DNA of 64,000 nt from Gari tellinella. Lineage: Eukaryota; Mollusca; Bivalvia; Cardiida; Psammobiidae. Location: positions 14,194,291 to 14,258,290 of the forward strand of contig OV277868.1 in assembly GCA_922989275.2 (NCBI GenBank). Direction: 5' to 3'. Below the pieces are notes generated by a model that was not told the DNA's origin, ran no database searches, and saw nothing but the letters and a program-made list of their open reading frames with translations. The position numbers were made by a program, and so were the translations under genes. Each line of letters begins with the position of its first letter. The first letter of the stretch is position 1. Positions 43,841-54,240 of this stretch are shown here, in pieces.

Positions 43841-46540
43841 ATACAATTCCACAGACTGACAGAGAGGGGGGGGGGGGGAGAATTGGCTAGCCAACCCCCC
43901 CCCCCCCCCTCCAAGATAGTCAAAGCATACAATTCCGCAGACTGACAGATAGGGGGGAAAGAATTGGCTAGCCAAAACTTTCCCCCTCCAAGATAGTCAA
44001 AGGATGGAATTCCACAGACTGACAGAGAGGGGGGAAAGAATTGGCTTGCCAAAACTTTCCCCCCTCCAAGATAGTCAAAGCATACCATTCCGCACACTGT
44101 CAGATAGGGGGGAAAGAATTGGCTAGCCAAAACTTTCCCCCCTCCAAGATAGTCAAAGTATACAATTCCACAGACTGACAGAGAGGGGGGGGGGGGGGAG
44201 AATTGGCTAGCCAAAACTTCCCCCCCCTCCAAGATAGTCAAAGCATACAATTCTACAGACTGTCAGATAGGGGGAAAGAATTGGCTAGCCAAAACTTTCC
44301 CCCTCCAAGATAGTCAAAGCATACAATTCTACACACTGTAAGCGATGGGGGGAAATAATTTGCTAGCCAAAACTTTCCCCCTCCAAGATAGTCAAAGCAT
44401 ACAATTCGGCACACTGTCAGATAGGGGGGAAAGATTTGGCTAGCCAAAACTTTCCCCCTCCAAGATAGTCATAGTTTACAATTCCACAGACTGACAGAGA
44501 GGGGGGGAAGAATTGGCTAGCCAAAACTTCCCCCCTCCAAGATAGTCAAAGCATACAACTCTGCACACTGTCAGATAGGGGGGAAAGAATTGGCTAGCCA
44601 AAACTTTCCCCCCTCCAAGATAGTCAAAGCATACAATTCCACAGACTGACAGATAGGGGGGAAAGAATTGGCTAGCCAAAACTTTCTCCCCTCCAAGATA
44701 GTCAAAGCATACAATTCTACACACTGTCAGATAGGGGGGAAATAATTGGCTAGCCAAAACTTTCCCCCCTCCAAGATAGTCAAAGCATACAATTCTATAG
44801 ACTGTTAGAGATGGGGGAAAAGAATTGGCTAGCCAAAACTTTCCCCCCTCCAAGATAGTCAAAGGATGGAATTCCGCAGACTGACAGAGAGGGGGGGGGG
44901 GGGAAGAATTGGCTAGCCAAAACTTTCCCCCCTAAGAGATAGTCAAAGCATACAACTCCGCACACTGTCAGATAGGGGGGAAAGAATTTGTTAGCCATCA
45001 CTTTCCCCCCTCCGAGATAGTCAAGGCATACAATTCTACACACTATAAGAGATGGGGGGAAAGAATTGGCTAGCCAAAACTCCCCCCCCCCCCCCCCTCC
45101 AAGATAGTCAAAGCATACAATTCTACACACTGTCAGATAGGGGGGAAAGAATTGGCTAGCCAAAACTCCCCCCCCCCCTCCAAGATAGTCAAAGCATACA
45201 ATTCTACAGACTGTCAGATAGGGGGAAAGAATTGGCTAGCCAAAACTTTCCCCCCTCCAAGATAGTCAAAGCATACAATTCGGCACACTGTCAGATGGGG
45301 GGGAAAGAATTGGCTAGCCAAAATTTTCCCCCTCCAAGATAGTCAAAGCATACAATTCTACACACTGTCAGATAGGGGGGAAATAATTGGCTAGCCAAAA
45401 CTTTCCCCCCTCCAAGATAGTCAAAGCATACAATTCTATAGACTGTTAGAGATGGGGGAAAAGAATTGGCTAGCCAAAACTTTCCCCCCTCCAAGATAGT
45501 CAAAGGATGGAATTCCGCAGACTGACAGTGTGGGGGGGGGGGGAAGAATTGGCTAGCCAAAACTTTCCCCCCTAAGAGATAGTCAAAGCATACAACTCCG
45601 CACACTGTCAGATAGGGGGGAAAGAATTTGTTAGCCATCACTTTCCCCCCTCCGAGATAGTCAAGGCATACAATTCTACACACTATAAGAGATGGGGGGA
45701 AAGAATTGGCTAGCCAAAACTCCCCCCCCCCCCCCCTCCAAGATAGTCAAAGCATACAATTCTACACACTGTCAGATAGGGGGGAAAGAATTGGCTAGCC
45801 AAAACTCCCCCCCCCCCTCCAAGATAGTCAAAGCATACAATTCTACAGACTGTCAGATAGGGGGAAAGAATTGGCTAGCCAAAACTTTCCCCCCTCCAAG
45901 ATAGTCAAAGCATACAATTCGGCACACTGTCAGATAGGGGGGAAAGAATTGGCTAGCCAAAATTTTCCCCCTCCAAGATAGTCATAGTATACAATTCCAC
46001 AGACTGAAAGAGAGGGGGGAAAGAATTGGCTAGCCAAAACTTCCCCCTCCTCCACGATAGTGAAAGTATACAATTCCACAGACTGACAGACAGGGGGAAA
46101 GAATTGGCTAGCCAAAACTTTCCCCCTCCAAGATAGTCAAATTATACAATTTCACAGACTGACAGACAGGGGGGAAATAATTGGCTAGCCAAAACTTTCC
46201 CCCTTCCATATAATGTCAAAGGATACAAATCCACATACTGAAAATGAGGGGGGAAAGAATTCGCTAGCCAAAATCCCCCCCCCCCCCCCCACACACCCTT
46301 CCAAGATAGTCAAAGTATACCATTCCACAGACTGAAAGAGAGGTAGGGGGGAAGAATTGGCCTGCCAAAACTTTCCCCCCTCCAAGAAAGCCAAAGAATA
46401 CATTTCACTGACGGATAGAGGGGAAAGAATTGGCTAGCCAAAACTTCCCCCCCTCCATATAAAGTCAAAAGGATACAATTCCGCAGATTGACTGAGAGGG
46501 GGGGAAAGAATTGGCTAGCCAAAACTTTCCCCCCTCTGAA
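43841..46540 (-). repeat. ~78-bp GC-run satellite, minus-orientation arm
   Basis: These are the same units as the left arm but reverse-complemented. The orientation switches at about 43838-43842, where GGCTAGCCAA is followed by GTATACAATTCCACAG. A higher-order repeat is visible: about 44700-45340 recurs at 45341-45980 (period about 640 bp) with shared variants such as TCTATAGACTGTTAGAGATG. Near the right end are homopolymers of 27 G (46556-46582) and about 16 G (46678-46693). Confidence 0.95.
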
Positions 46541-47012
46541 TTGCAAAATTATAGCGGGGGGGGGGGGGGGGGGGGGGGGGGGTGAAAGAATACCTAGCCA
46601 AATCTTTGCCCGGGGAAAGTTTCAACTAGGGGGGAAAGAATTGGCTAGCTAAAAGTATTCTCAATTATGAGTTTTATGGGGGGGGGGGGGGGGAAAGAAT
46701 TGGCTAGCAATTCTTTCCCCGGGGAAACTTTTGACTAGGGGGGGAAAGAATTGGCGGTTACAGCGGGATCATTTTTGACCCCAGGGACATAATTTGAACA
46801 ATCTTGATAGAGGACCTGTAGATGATGCTTTATGCAAAATATTTAAGCTCAGGGAACTGTGGTTTCAGACAAGAAGATTTTTTAAGTTTTTATTGAAAAA
46901 ATCTATTTTTAGCTCTTGTGACCTAGATATGCAACAGACCAAAACCATTTGAACAAGAGCTGTATACGGCCCTAAATTGCTGACCTTGGACCATTGATGT
47001 AAATGTAACATA

Positions 47013-48579
47013 CAGTCAAACCTGTCATAGCGACCGTCTCTATATAACGACTATTTGTCTTATGCGACCGTTGAAATTCCTCCCAACACATTTTCCTCTA
47101 TGTTCAGACTGTGTATACCGACAAACCTGTGTTACGTGACTAACGACCGTAATATACCGCTCCCAAAGTCCCACGTCGCTATTAAACGCACCTGTTTGCA
47201 GCGACTCGATAATTGCCGGTCATTATCGATTTTTCAGTTTTCATTTCCGGGAGACGAATATTCCTTTGTTTGTATATAAGATCAAAATTTCGGCAAAACA
47301 CAGAGTTACACTTACTTTAAAAGAACAGAAAATATGTAATTCACGTTTCAAAACTGCAAGTTAAAATTTGTGAGTAGACAATTGTGGTAACTGATTCAAC
47401 GGCGATCGGGAATGAATTTGGAGAATTGAGCTACCAAAAAGCAATTAAATATAAAAAGTATTAATAGAACTCGACTAATAATGCTTTTCTTACCCCGAAA
47501 ATAGCTATTCCGGTGATGATTTACTGTTAAAAAGTCGTTCCCAATCCAACACTCTATTACGAAAGAACGGGTGGGGGAAATTATGTCGTATAAACTCCAA
47601 CGTATTATAATTGTAACTTTCTGCGAAAATACGAGTGTAATGAACATTTTATATGAATGTAAACCTACAGTTAACTTCTTGAATTGATTTTCCAACGATA
47701 CATTATGAAAAATCCCATTAGAAAACAAAGCGATATGCCGAAACTGCGAAGCAGAATTTCTATGCACATTCCTACATGCCGTTGCGAACACTCGAGTTTT
47801 AGCATATGTGTATTACGTGTGGTACAAGTAAAAAATATGATTATTCAGCGTATTTTCTTTCGTCGGTTTAACAAAGTTTTTTTTCCTTTTTCTACTTTGT
47901 AAGACTGTGATTTTAATAGGAGATATTGACAAATGAAACGGCGTTAAAAATAGCGCTGTCATATTTTGAAATTGACAAAAAGGTGGCGCGATAAAATGGT
48001 GGACATTATAGACGCGACACTAAACGTGGACATTTCGGGAAAGATTTACATGTGAGAGAGACAACAAAGACAAAAAACAACTAACACACGCCGTGATCGA
48101 ATTCTTACTCTATAAGACGCGATTCTGAATATGAATTATACATTTAATAGACTGAGAAAGCGATCCTAAATTGGACACATGTTTATCAGATACAACGGAA
48201 TTGAAAAAAAAATTGAACTCTTTCGTCGAACCTGTTACGGAATAAAATCTCTAAAAACACAAGACCGACGAATAGTTCAGGTGATTGATTGGATCTTTTA
48301 TAGTATTTGATCATTTGGGAATGAATAGTCAATACGTTATGCAAGTATTTGCCATAATAACAATTAATAATTTTGTCTGAAAATATCGAAAATGATCTTA
48401 ATTATTGCTTTTGGAAGAAAGGGTTAATATATAAATTTATTCAGAGAAACATGCATAATGGTGTTCACTTGTATACTAATTTACCCTTGAAAACTGATAA
48501 CCTGACTTATGTGACTACCTGTCTTATGTAACCTTATTGTGTCTCTCCCCTTGAAGGTCACATAAGACAGGTTTGACTG
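47013..48579. mobile_element. Tigger/pogo-like transposon inserted in a HINE
   Basis: Ends CAGTCAAACCTGTCATAGCG and, in complement, CAGTCAAACCTGTCTTATGT are inverted repeats leading to GACC. TA flanks both sides (47011-47012, 48580-48581). The uninterrupted host phrase GAAACATATCTTGG occurs twice nearby (about 49440 and 50325), giving the empty site. It is 1567 bp with no recognisable transposase frame. Confidence 0.9.
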
Positions 48580-51028
48580 TATCTTGGAAAGCTGAGAAAT
48601 TATGACAATATGATTGTGCCAATTGCTGATTGGATGATAGCTAAGCTTAGGGTACTGTAGTTTAAGAAAAGATTTTTTAAGCTTTTTATTAAAAAAAAAT
48701 CTATTTTAAGCTCCTGAGACCTTGATATGCAACGGACCAGAACCATTTGAACAATATTGGTAAAGTATACCTCTAGAAGCTACACTATGCCAAATATCAA
48801 AGCTCTAGCTATATTAGTTTCAGAGAAGAAGAGGTTTGAAGATTTCACTTTATAACTCTATGAAAATTTGTGACCGCCGGGGCGGGGGTCATATTTGACC
48901 CCAGGGGCATAATTTGAACAATCTTGAAAGAGGACCTAAATATGATGATTTGTGCAAAATATCTAAGCTCAGGGTACTGTGGTTTCAAAGAAAAAGATTT
49001 TTTAAGTTGTTTTTTTAAAAAATCTATTTTTAGCTCTTGTGACCTAGATATGCAACGGACCGGAACCATTTGAACATTGGTAGAATAGATCTAGAAGTTA
49101 CATTATGCCAAATATCAAAGCTCTACCCAAATTAGTTTCAGAGGAGAAGAGGTTTGAAGAATTCACTATATAACTCTTTGTAAATTTGTGACCCCCGGGG
49201 CGGGATCATTTTTGACCCCAGGGACATAAGTTGAACAATCTTGATAGAGGACCTGTAGATGATGCTTTGTGCAAAATATCTAAGCTCAGGGAACTGTGGT
49301 TTCAGACAAAAAGATTTTTTAAGTTTCTATTGAAAAAATCTATTTTTAGCTCTTGTGACCTAGATATGCAACAGACCAAAACCATTTGAACAAAAGCTGT
49401 ATACGGCCCTAAATCGCTCACCTGGGACCATTGATGTAAATGAAACATATCTTGGAAAGCTGAGAAATTATGACAATATGATTGTGCCAATTGCTGATTG
49501 GATGATGCTGAGTGCAGAATAGCTAAGCTTAGGGTACTGTAGTTTGAGAAAAGATTTTTTAAGCTTTTTATTAAAAAAAATCTATTTTAAGCTCCTGTGA
49601 CCTTGATATGCAACGGACAGGAACCATTTGAACAATATTGGTAAAGTATACCTCTAGAAGCTACACTATGCCAAATATCAAAGCTCTAGCTATATTAGTT
49701 TCAGAGAAGAAGAGGTTTGAAGATTTCACTTTATAACTCTATGTAAATTTGTGACCGCCGGGGCGGGGTCATATTTAACCCCAGGGGCATAATTTGAACA
49801 ATCTTGAAAGAGGACCTAAATATGATGATTTGTGCAAAATATCTAAGCTCAGGGTACTGTGGTTTCAGAGAAAAAGATTTTTTAAGTTGTTTTTTTAAAA
49901 AATCTATTTTTAGCTCTTGTGACCTAGATATGCAACGGACCGGAACCATTTGAACAATATTTGTAGAATAGATCTAGAAGTTACATTATGCCAAATATCA
50001 AAGCTCTACCCATATTAGTTTCAGCGGAGAAGAGGTTTGAAGAATTCACTATATAACTCTTTGTAAATTTGTGACCCCCAGGGCGGGATCATTTTTGACC
50101 CCAGGGACATAATTTGAACAATCTTGATAGAGGACCTGTAGATGATGCTTTATGCAAAATATCCAAGCTCAGGGAACTGTGGTTTCAGACAAGAAGATTT
50201 TTTAAGTTTCTATTGAAAAAATCTATTTTTAGCTCTTGTGACCTAGATATGCAACAGACCAAAACCATTTGAACAAAAGCTGTATACTGCCCTAAATCGC
50301 TCACCTGGGACCATTGATGTAAATGAAACATATCTTGGAAAGCTGAGAAATTATGACAATATGATTGTTCCTATTGCTGATTGGATGATGCTGAGTGCAG
50401 AATAGCTAAGCTTAGGGTACTGTAGTTTGAGAAAAGATTTTTTAAGCTTTTTATTTAAAAAAATCTATTTTAAGCTCCTGTGACCTAGATATGCAACGGA
50501 CCGGAACCATGTGAACAATATTGGTAAAGTACCTCTAGAAGTTACACCATGCCAATTATCAAAGCTCTAGCTATATTAATTTCAGAGAAGAAGAGGTTTG
50601 AAGGATTCACTATATAACTCTATGTAAATTTGTGACCCCCGGGGCCAGGCCTTTTTTTTTACCCCAGGGACATAATTTGAACAATCTTAATAGAGGACCT
50701 ATAGATGATGCTTTGTGCCAAATATCTAAGCTCAGGGTACTGTGGTTTCAGAGCATAGATTTTTTAAGTTTTTATTGAAACGATCTATTTTTAGCTCCTG
50801 TGACCTAGATATGCAACAGACCTGAAACATTTGTACAACTTTCAAAGAGGACCATATAAGGATTATTTCTGCCAAGTTTGGTAAAAATTCATCCAGTGGT
50901 TTTGGAGGAGATGTCGTTTAAATAAATTGTTGACGACGGACGAATGAACGAACGATGGACGAACGAACGACGAAGGACATAGCACGATCAGAATAGCTCA
51001 CCTTGGCACTTTGTGCCAGGTGAGCTAA

Positions 51029-51402
51029 AAAGGTTATTGTTCAGGCTAACTAACAAACAAAAGGGCCAAGATGGCCCTTAAGCGGTCGTCCAACTAACCC
51101 AGGTAAAACTCTTATAATGAGAACTAGAGCAATGCCAGTGGGCACTGAGACCTTAACCTCATCCAAGGTAACAAACAAGCCGATTTCTATAAGGATTGGT
51201 CTCTTTAGTGTTAAACAAGGGTTATTAATGATTTGACTTTAATTGACTTAATGATTATGGCTTGCAAACTGTAGGATGATTTTAAAAGACAAAACTTATA
51301 CTGAATATGTGGATGGACATTTGCCAATTATTTCTTCACACTCAAATTCTCTATCCTGTACATAGGTATATGCAATATCACTTGTTGGATGGTTTGACTT
51401 AC
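51029..51402. other. Intron sequence
   Basis: AAAGGGCCAAGATGGCCC at about 51060 resembles a HINE start phrase without the rest. Otherwise unassigned intron up to the donor at 51402. Confidence 0.4.
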
Positions 51403-51459
51403 CTGAGCAATACCAAGACCCTGAGCTGCAATACCTATCCTACCAGCATCTAAGGTTTG
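51403..51459 (-). CDS. ACADS: ACADS-like acyl-CoA dehydrogenase, internal exon (19 codons)
   Basis: On the minus strand a TTTGCAG acceptor leads into 57 nt encoding QTLDAGRIGIAAQGLGIAQ, followed by a GTAAGT donor, in phase 0 on both sides. This is the conserved start of the C-terminal acyl-CoA dehydrogenase domain (LDxGRIGIAAQxLGIAQ). It follows exon 52509-52339 after an intron of 879 bp that holds two hairpin MITEs. It precedes exon 41172-41092 after a 10.2-kb intron dominated by a multimeric HINE. Confidence 0.95.
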
Positions 51460-51488
51460 CTGCAAACAGAGAAGGGGATAATTGTATT

Positions 51489-51719
51489 AACCCATAACCC
51501 CTTAAATGTGCCTTTTTAAACCTTTAATTTATTCCTCAAATGATGGAAACAGATTAGATTTATATAGTCGTGAAAATGCTTCAAAAGAAACATTTTCTAA
51601 ATTTTAGCACATGGTAGCTTAAAGCAGGCAGTAAGTAAGGTGCATTCTGCTTTATTTTCAACCTGCTTTAAGTGGTCACCTGTACTTAAAACTAGAAACA
51701 GGCTATGGGGTAAAGGGTT
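51489..51719. mobile_element. Hairpin MITE in ACADS-like intron (copy 1)
   Basis: It runs from TTAACCCATAACCCC to GGGGTAAAGGGTTA, with AGCTTAAAGCAGGCAGTAAG facing ATTTTCAACCTGCTTTAAG. It is the same family as 7436-7682. Confidence 0.8.
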
Positions 51720-52026
51720 AGAACATGGCTCAGCATTAATCACTAGCTGTCTGATTGTCTGGAATAAGTAAACATTGAGTAAAGTTATCTATAGTATAGT
51801 TGCTGGATTGGACAAAGGGAGATTAGAATGTGAAATAATTGCTCTGTCTGGAGCTCTGGATATCTGTGACGGACGGTAGCAAATGATACTCCTAAAGAAC
51901 ATCATGATAATACATGCCAGTCTTAAAAGCTCACACTTGAGTTAGGCCAATTTACCCATACATTGTTCTTCAAAATTAAAACATGGCTTAGTCACAATTT
52001 ACCTTTGACATACAACTGATCTAGTA

Positions 52027-52308
52027 TTTACGCCGTAATCAATTACTCCATAAATACATCATTTTATGCATTTTCCCCCATAGAAACCCCTTCTAGTGCA
52101 TTATGATCTATTTCTCTACTAAAAAGAGTTAATCGGTCAATATATGTAATATAAGAAATATTTCCATATTCTAGCAGATGGAAGCTTAAAGCAGGCTGAA
52201 AGTAAAGCAGAATGTGCCTAAGGGCACATTCTGCTTTATTTTCAACCTGCTTTAAGTGGTCACCTGTATTCCAAACTAGGAACAGGCTATGGGGTAAAGG
52301 GTTAAAGT
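52027..52308. mobile_element. Hairpin MITE in ACADS-like intron (copy 2)
   Basis: The hairpin at 52186-52258 is strong (AGCTTAAAGCAGGCTGAAAG facing TTTTCAACCTGCTTTAAGT). The right end is GGGGTAAAGGGTTAAA. The left end is diverged (CAATTACTCCATAAA). Its right end is only about 30 bp from exon 52339-52509. Confidence 0.75.
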
Positions 52309-52338
52309 TATAAGATGGTAACAGTGATATTTTCTCAC

Positions 52339-52509
52339 CATAGCAATCTTGAAGCCAAACCCTGGTTCTCCCAGTAAGTTCTCTTTAGGTACTCTGCAGT
52401 CTTCAAAAATCAGATTACACGTGGAGGAAGCCCTTATACCAAGCTTACTCTCCTTCTTCCCCAGAGTGAGACCATCTGTAGGCTTCGGCACTAAAAATGC
52501 ACTGATACC
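52339..52509 (-). CDS. ACADS: ACADS-like acyl-CoA dehydrogenase, internal exon (57 codons)
   Basis: The minus strand shows an acceptor (ATTGTGCAG), 171 nt open in phase 0, then a donor (GTGAGA). The protein starts GISAFLVP, continues through [17 protein letters not shown] and [15 protein letters not shown], and ends GFGFKIAM. This is the acyl-CoA dehydrogenase segment joining the middle domain to the C-terminal helical domain. The [10 protein letters not shown] and IFEDCRVP blocks look more like short-chain ACADS than ACADSB, which has FENVKVP-type residues there. Ending in KIAM and continuing with QTLD in the next exon reproduces the family exactly. No frameshift or stop is present, so it reads as a live exon. 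Confidence 0.95.
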
Positions 52510-52789
52510 CTGCACAATAACAAAACTATAGCTATCACTACCACTCCAAACTGACCATGTCACAAATACCACAATGACATGTAGAAAGAATAATACATGC
52601 ATATTAGGGAACTAAATTTCAAGTTGAAAAGGGGCATAATTATGTCCAACTTTGTGCTAGAGTTGTCACACTTATAGAAAAGTCTCCCAATACAACACTA
52701 ATAATGTGTACCACGTTTGAAGACAATATCATGAATAGTTTTTAAGAAAATGGCATGTTCCAAGAAAATAGAACCAAATTTCAAGTAAA

Positions 52790-54240
52790 CAAGAGCCGCA
52801 TGCGGCCCTAAATCGCTCACCTGGTACCCATGTTTACGGTCATGGTAATGGACCAGTAGTGATAAAATTCCACTATAAGCCATCACCGGTAAATTAACCC
52901 TCACCCACTGGCAGCCGTGTTGTTTGAACTAGGAAGATTCTTTGAAGAAAACTGGCAAAGGGTCACCCATCATTACTTTTTTAGAAAATATTCTTAAATC
53001 AGACCAATAGTTTCAGAGAAAAAGATTTTTGAAAAATTTCTATACAAAAATATAAGGAAAACTTGCCCCACCCACTGGCTGCCATGATTTTTAAGATATC
53101 AAATCGTTTTAAGAAATCTGGTAGAGGGTCACCCATGGATCATTTGTGTAGAATTATTTTCAATTTGGACCAGCAGTTTCACAGAAGAAGATTTTAAAGT
53201 TTTAACTATTATTAACAGTATCATAAGGAAAACATGCCCCACCCACTGGCGGCCATGTTTTTAAAGATATCAAAATTATTTTAAGAAATCTAGTAGAGAG
53301 TCACCATTGGATCATTTGTGTAAAATTATTTTCAATTTGGATCAGCAGTTTCACAGAAGAAGATTTTAAAGTTTTAACTATACAGTATCATAAGGAAAAC
53401 ATGCCCCACCCACTGGCGGCCATGTATTCAAGATATCAAAATTATTTTAAGAAATCTTGTAGAGGGTCACCCATGGATCATTTGTGTAAAATTATTTTCA
53501 ATTTGGACCAGCAGTTTCACAGAAGAAGATTTTTAAAGTTTTAACTATACAGTAGTATCATAAGGAAAACGTGCCCCACCCACTGGAGGCCATGTTTTTT
53601 AAGATATCAAAATTATTTTAAGAAATCTGGTAGAGAGTCACCAATGGATCATTTGTGTAAAATTATTTTCAATTTGGACCAGTAGTTACCCAGAAGAAGA
53701 TTTTTAAAGTTTTAACTATACAGTATCATAAGGAAAACGTGCCCCACCCACTGGCGGCCATGTGTTTTAAGATATCAAAATCATTTTAAGAAATCTGGTA
53801 GAGAGTCACCCATGGATCATTTGTGTACAATTATTTTCAATTTGGTCAAGTAGTTTCACAGAAGATTTTTAAAGTTTTCACTATATAGCCATATAAGGAA
53901 AATCTGCCCCACCCACTGGCGGCCATGTTTTTTAAGATAGGAACATTATTTTAAGAAATCTTATAGAGGGTCACCAATGGCACATTTGGGTAAAATTATT
54001 TTCAATTCAGACCAGTAGTTTTTGACAAGAAGATTTTTAAAGTTTTTTCAATTGGTTGCCATGGCAACCACAATTTCAATTGGATGACCTATATTTGAAG
54101 AAATCTGAGAGAGTACCCTACAAGGAACAATCCTATGAAGTTTTGATGAAATTGGCCCAGTCGTTTCCAAAAAGAAGATCTTTAAAGAAAAAGTTTACGA
54201 CACAACGACGGACGACGGACACAGGGCGATCACAATAGCT
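52790..54240 (+). mobile_element. HINE with ~172-bp 'CCCCACCCACTGGCGGCC' core, missing its hairpin
   Basis: It starts CAAGAGCCGCATGCGGCCC with ATCGCTCACCTGG, has about seven units, GGTTGCCATGGCAACC (54054-54069) and GACGGACGACGGACAC. It breaks at AATAGCT, exactly where the hairpin should begin, and continues directly into another HINE family. Confidence 0.9.

Larger units (their letters stand above)
42226..46762. mobile_element. 4.5-kb inverted-satellite DNA transposon with 4-bp target duplication
   Basis: Left end TGTAGCAGTCAATTCTTTCC and complement of the right end TGTAACCGCCAATTCTTTCC form inverted repeats. GCGG is duplicated at 42222-42225 and 46763-46766. Removing the insert restores the host HINE phrase GGGGCGGGATCATTTTTGAC, seen intact at about 49198 and 50082. 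The interior is one satellite (unit about 78 bp) in plus orientation to about 43840 and minus orientation after it. TGT...ACA ends plus a 4-bp duplication resemble Ginger-type elements; that assignment is inference. It carries no gene. All open frames are satellite translations. Confidence 0.88.
41530..51028 (+). mobile_element. Multimeric HINE (four ~870-885-bp higher-order units) with two nested transposons
   Basis: Element start phrases (CAAGAGC or CAAAAGC, then GGCCC and CGCTCACCTGG) recur at 41530, 46954, 49391 and 50274. After removing the insertions at 42226-46762 and 47013-48579 the spacings are about 883, 868 and 883 bp. Only the last unit ends with the tail and hairpin (GCTCACCTTGGCACTTTG, CTAA at 51028). 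Core phrases match the ~310-bp HINE family. It occupies most of the intron between ACADS-like exons 51403 and 41172. Confidence 0.9.

Noticed and set aside
42910..46546. Several open frames of 60-193 codons rich in 'FDYLGGGKVLASQFFPP' repeats
   Set aside because: They are translations of the 78-bp satellite in different frames and both orientations. The period is divisible by 3 often enough to stay open. There is no start context, splice logic or known family.
47396..47791. Minus-strand open frame of 131 codons inside the Tigger-like element
   Set aside because: It contains no DDE or helix-turn-helix motif that I can see and has a composition expected for AT-rich non-coding sequence.
52339..52509. 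Assignment to ACADSB or another acyl-CoA dehydrogenase
   Set aside because: The [17 protein letters not shown] and QTLDAGRIGIAAQ blocks agree better with short-chain ACADS. ACADSB has FENVKVP and SLNEGRIG at these places. A mollusc-specific paralogue cannot be excluded.
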